Origin: Candidatus Iainarchaeum sp.
Lineage (GTDB): Archaea; Iainarchaeota; Iainarchaeia; Iainarchaeales; GCA-2688035
Assembly (NCBI GenBank): GCA_016931555.1
Contig: JAFGEM010000062.1
Location: 1-13,044 of the forward strand
Direction: 5' to 3'
Length of the DNA: 13,044 bases
A model generated the notes under the pieces. It searched no databases, had not been told where the DNA came from, and was given only the letters and a program-made list of their open reading frames with translations. Positions 11,744 through 13,044 of the stretch are shown here, piece by piece (position 1 is the stretch's first letter; each line of letters starts with the position of its first letter). The translations under genes and the position numbers were made by a program.

Positions 11744-12364
11744 ATGGGATTAAAAAATTTTAATTTTGGTTTTCATATTACACGGGAAGATGCCTCGAAA
11801 ACAGGTTTGTTCCTGATTTTTTTTATTGTAATTTACCTTGTTCTCACAAGTGTTTTTTCACTAATTCCAGGCGTTGCAGTGCAGAAGTTTGTTGCAGACA
11901 CAGAATTAGGAGCGCTTGGAATTTTTGGGTTGAGTGGAAACACAAGCATTGAGGAAACCGCAGTAATTAATTTGGATGCGGGAATAGGAATCCAGATAAG
12001 CGAACTGTGCACTGGGTTTCAGGAATTGTTTATTCTTGTTGCCGCTATTCTCGCAAGCAATGGAATTGTATGGCGCAGGCGCATAATTGGGGCAATAATT
12101 GGGGCAGCAATAGTGCTTGCATTCAATTACATCCGCATTACTGCAACTGTCCTAATCATACTTGCAACAGCAGACATTGTTCTCGTTGAATTAGCGCACA
12201 ATATTTTGTTCAGAGTTTTTTTGTTCCTCACAATTGCAGCCTCTTACATTGTGTGGTTTTATTGGGCGGTGCAAAAAAAGGCAACAAACAAAACCCCAAA
12301 AAACAAACAAAATATACATAACAAGGTGTTGGGTTGGCCGCACAAAAAGGAAAAAAAAGAATAA
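11744..12364 (+). CDS. Archaeosortase/exosortase-family transpeptidase-like protein
   Basis: A 206-aa polytopic membrane protein carrying the exosortase/archaeosortase triad in the right order: Cys89 in ELCTGFQE, Arg131 in FNYIRI and His152 in ELAHNIL. Each lies at the end of a predicted membrane helix facing the outside. Hydrophobic helices lie at about 20-42, 92-108, 113-130, 133-150 and 154-178; a short extracytoplasmic segment (44-88) precedes the catalytic Cys. The tail (179-206) is Lys-rich and cytoplasmic. The family cleaves C-terminal tripartite sorting signals and joins surface proteins to a lipid. I see no CTERM-type substrate in the window, so its targets must be elsewhere. The size is at the compact end of the family. 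It overlaps the next gene by 31 bases. Confidence 0.83.
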   Translation: MGLKNFNFGFHITREDASKTGLFLIFFIVIYLVLTSVFSLIPGVAVQKFVADTELGALGIFGLSGNTSIEETAVINLDAGIGIQISELCTGFQELFILVAAILASNGIVWRRRIIGAIIGAAIVLAFNYIRITATVLIILATADIVLVELAHNILFRVFLFLTIAASYIVWFYWAVQKKATNKTPKNKQNIHNKVLGWPHKKEKKE

Positions 12365-12981
12365 AGCGAATTATTGCACCTTGGAAATTGAGCCGGATTA
12401 GGGAAGGCACAAAAATAGTAACAAGAGCATCACCTGTTGCAGCAAAAAAATTTGTCCGCACATACAGGCCAAAGAAATTCGGCGAATACGAAGTGTTTAT
12501 GACACTTGCGGATTACGAGGCAAAACGCGCGCTAACAATCTGCCTTGACAGGAACAGGGGAAAACTTTTTCAGGCAAAATTTACACTAATAGAGCCTGCG
12601 AATTACTCCAAATACAAAGAATTTACAATTCCAAAAGAGCTTGCAGACAAAATTCCGGACTTAAAACCTGATTCAAAAGTGCTTTTTATTCAGGCTTTGC
12701 AGGGGATGCAAAAAGATTTGCCGGAGGTTGCACGCAAGGTTAACGAAGCACTGGGAGAGCCCTGGGCAAATTTTCTCATGGAGGAATTGATTGCACACGC
12801 AAAGACACAGGGAGTTGTTGCAGTTGCATTGCAGCGCCCTGAACACAATTCAATGATACAGTGGAAAAGGCTTGAAACAGAGGAAAAGCACAAGGCAGTC
12901 GGAAAAATCTATTACGGACTTGCAAGGGCGCTCGGATTCAAAAAGTTTGGAAAACACCATTACATGTGGCGGATGATTTAA
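12334..12981 (+). CDS. Basic 215-aa protein of unknown function
   Basis: I do not recognise this protein confidently. The N terminus is strongly basic (K-G-K-K-R-I-K-R and onward, residues 5-50), and no membrane segment is seen. The middle looks alpha/beta, and the C terminus (IYYGLARALGFKKFGKHHYM) has the look of the last helix-strand of a GNAT acetyltransferase, but I cannot see an acetyl-CoA loop, so that remains weak. The start is TTG 12334, preceded by AAGGTG. An in-frame stop at 12319-12321 limits extension, and the first in-frame ATG (near 12499) would discard the basic region. It lies inside the end of the archaeosortase gene by 31 bases, implying co-transcription. A basic N terminus may suggest nucleic-acid or ribosome binding (inference). 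Confidence 0.75.
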   Translation: MAAQKGKKRIKRIIAPWKLSRIREGTKIVTRASPVAAKKFVRTYRPKKFGEYEVFMTLADYEAKRALTICLDRNRGKLFQAKFTLIEPANYSKYKEFTIPKELADKIPDLKPDSKVLFIQALQGMQKDLPEVARKVNEALGEPWANFLMEELIAHAKTQGVVAVALQRPEHNSMIQWKRLETEEKHKAVGKIYYGLARALGFKKFGKHHYMWRMI

Positions 12982-13001
12982 GCCAAACCCGGATTTCTGC
13001 A

Positions 13002-13020
13002 ATTAGGCTGCACAGCTAAT
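13002..13020 (+). terminator. Imperfect hairpin after the last gene
   Basis: ATTAG and CTAAT arms, with CTG/CAG pairing inside, one bulged G and a tiny CA loop, lie about 20 bases after the stop at 12981 and before an AT-rich tract. It could be a weak terminator. Confidence 0.2.
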
Positions 13021-13044
13021 TTAATTAAAATCAAATTTTGCAAA

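Overview
The window looks like chromosome from an archaeon, most likely a small-genome DPANN-type lineage (Diapherotrites/Micrarchaeota-like; the lineage is a guess). The reasons are an archaeal-style type IV pilus/secretion operon (FlaI/GspE-like ATPase, TadC/FlaJ-like platform, pilin-like protein with a G|Q class III signal peptide), an archaeal-type DUF234 P-loop ATPase, an archaeosortase-like protein, TATA boxes about 26 bp upstream of start codons, and several starts that appear leaderless or nearly so.

Layout. (1) 1-3925, accessory-looking and visibly AT-rich: an unrecognised 205-aa protein (+); a 550-aa archaeal ATPase with a winged helix and a degenerate PD-(D/E)XK-like tail (-); a 46-aa ribbon-helix-helix (RHH) regulator (-); and a complete zinc-ribbon DDE transposase (+). 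Three identical palindromes ACATATATGT stand at exact 16-bp steps just upstream of the ATPase TATA box, and a fourth lies in front of the transposase. (2) 3926-9096, a minus-strand pilus-type operon: ATPase, a platform protein with two T2SSF domains in one chain, a 35-aa peptide built from two 18-codon units, and a pilin-like protein. (3) 9167-10053, a rhomboid protease whose N-terminal 35 codons are out of frame with the rest at a run of eight A/T. (4) 10189-11540, a membrane protein and a lipoprotein-like secreted protein joined by an ATGA overlap. (5) 11744-12981, an archaeosortase/exosortase-like membrane protein overlapping a basic 215-aa protein of unknown function.

How it fits together. 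The minus-strand operon should drive assembly of a pilus or pseudopilus, with the pilin-like protein as substrate. Pilin translation seems coupled to the platform gene through the small repeated ORF. The rhomboid, lipoprotein and archaeosortase form a second group concerned with membrane proteolysis and cell-surface proteins. The RHH, operator-like palindromes, ATPase and transposase look like a separately acquired module.

No tRNA, rRNA or CRISPR array was recognised. No gene-free stretch exceeds 300 bases. The longest are 11541-11743 (tandem promoters and a hairpin), 10054-10188 (divergent promoters) and 627-754 (convergent 3' ends).
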